From NCBI GenBank assembly GCA_963210315.1, contig OY723249.1:1302569-1366568 (forward strand): DNA of 64,000 nt, read 5' to 3'. Within the stretch, counting starts at the first letter, position 1, and every line of letters starts with the position of its first letter. This DNA is from Rhynchopus euleeides (Eukaryota > Euglenozoa > Diplonemea > Diplonemida > Diplonemidae). Both the position numbers and the translations under genes were made by a program. The notes beneath the pieces were generated by a model. The model was not told the origin of the DNA and searched no databases. It saw nothing but the letters and a program-made list of their open reading frames with translations. This document shows, piece after piece, positions 62,921 to 64,000 of this stretch.

Positions 62921-64000
62921 TGTGCACCTTCAAAACAGAAGAGGCCTGCATGACGAGGGCATCACCACCCACCGGGCCCCACCGGGCCACCCGCTAGGTC
63001 CATTTTTTCTTCTCCGCTTCTCTGCCTTCTTTGGACTATTTGAGCTCTGTGCGGATCACGATGGGGTCACTTTCTATTTTTTATGGCGTTTTTTCTGACT
63101 GTTTTACTGTCCCAAAGTCACAAAAAAAACCGCCAAAAATGAGATCGACCTTTTTTTTTTTCCCAGAAAACCGGGAACCGGGAAACCCTGGTTTTGAAAA
63201 CCGGAAAACCAGACCTATCTTATCCCCTGTGCCTCACCCACCCCTCTGAACGGCAAAAACGAAACTTTCTGTGCCTGTTTTTTTCCCAACAATTTTGCTG
63301 GATCTTCTGACCCACCCACCCCTGCTCGCACCACCCCAACAGACGGTGTGCACAAGAGTGGGGAAGGTCAGCGTGCCTGCCAATAGAACAACTTTCAGCA
63401 GCCATTGGCTTTGGTGCCGTGTTTTCACTGCCACCCATCACAATCCGTCAAGGCACAGATAGTTTCATATTTTATTTCTTTGCAACCGCCCCAGTTTCTC
63501 TGATTTACCATTCAGATGGAATCCACTCGTTGCCACACACCCCCCCCCCCCCTCTCTCCCTTCTCCCTCTCTCATACAACTTAAAGTGTGAATACACCGG
63601 CAGCACCACCAAGCCTCCCCGTGCACCCACTAGGATCGCTGACTTAACCACGCGCGTGCGCAGGATATTCTTCATTCTTGAGAGGGCTCTAGGCTAAAAA
63701 AAATGCGGGAGTCGTTCAAAATAGGCCAAAGCACACAGGGTTGCATCTGGAGTCAGAGAGAGCAAATCAAACAGGGAAAGTCCTTCCTGGCATCCCTTGG
63801 GTGCGTCTCGGGAATGACTGGCTGAAAAAACCAAGCTTCAGCCTCCGACCCCTCCAACACCTTCGGGGTGAGAGGGTGCCTTCGGTACGGCACCGAATAA
63901 AGTGCGTTTATCTTAAATTTTGGTTTATTTTGCGCACAAAAAAGAAAACAAAAAATACCCCGGACTCTTTTAGGACAATAACTCTGGATTTTTTGCCGCT

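Larger units (their letters stand above)
57862..64000. other. No convincing gene; scattered small elements
   Basis: Frames are short and low in complexity. A stretch at 60903-61211 (plus strand) looks more protein-like than its surroundings but matches nothing I know. Contains the elements at 59658, 62093 and 62745 listed below. Confidence 0.4.

Overview
The window is nuclear DNA of a eukaryotic microbe. The evidence is spliceosomal introns (all four I could define open with GTATG and close with CAG or ACAG), clusters of box C/D snoRNA genes, ribosomal protein eS28, an SR-protein kinase, a CCCH/RRM RNA-binding protein, a tyrosine-recombinase retrotransposon and much short-repeat DNA. It is GC-rich and full of C or G homopolymer runs. 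I cannot place the organism; an alga or other free-living protist is plausible, but nothing here decides it.

Layout. 1-2.8 kb: the 3' end of a secreted AA10-type polysaccharide monooxygenase with two small Cys-rich modules, then an intronless CCCH-RRM gene. 2.8-22.4 kb: no host gene. It holds a 3.7-kb element with TACGTA end iterons (5.76-9.42 kb), a 2.36-kb DNA transposon of a type I do not recognise (14.71-17.07 kb), a 2.6-kb satellite of 41-bp units (17.48-20.11 kb) and several short iteron arrays (20.6-21.5 kb). 22.4-27.3 kb: a four-exon gene joining a polytopic membrane region to an SRPK kinase domain; its 1.8-kb second intron carries ten snoRNA-type genes. 29.3-30.3 kb: a two-exon NHL/beta-propeller gene followed by four snoRNA genes. 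31.9-32.7 kb and 47.6-48.4 kb: an inverted pair of about 0.8-kb repeats. 33-39.4 kb: no recognisable gene. 39.6-43.1 kb: two identical eS28 genes flanking eleven snoRNA-type genes. 44.0-44.7 kb: a four-helix membrane protein. 48.6-51.5 kb: a second, decayed member of the transposon type seen at 14.7 kb. 51.8-52.7 kb: a truncated hAT transposase cut by a small TIR element. 53.6-57.9 kb: an apparently complete split-direct-repeat (PAT-like) tyrosine-recombinase retrotransposon. 57.9-64 kb: no convincing gene, several small elements.

How it fits together. The most informative feature is a set of interspersed modules that look like generic repeats but resolve into three box C/D snoRNA families (called K, P and Q here; 23 copies). 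Their guides match conserved segments of large-subunit rRNA that I know from other eukaryotes. They sit in the sense direction inside a kinase intron, just after the NHL gene and between the eS28 copies. The second theme is a series of different mobile elements whose ends are built of repeated short palindromes in inverted orientation.
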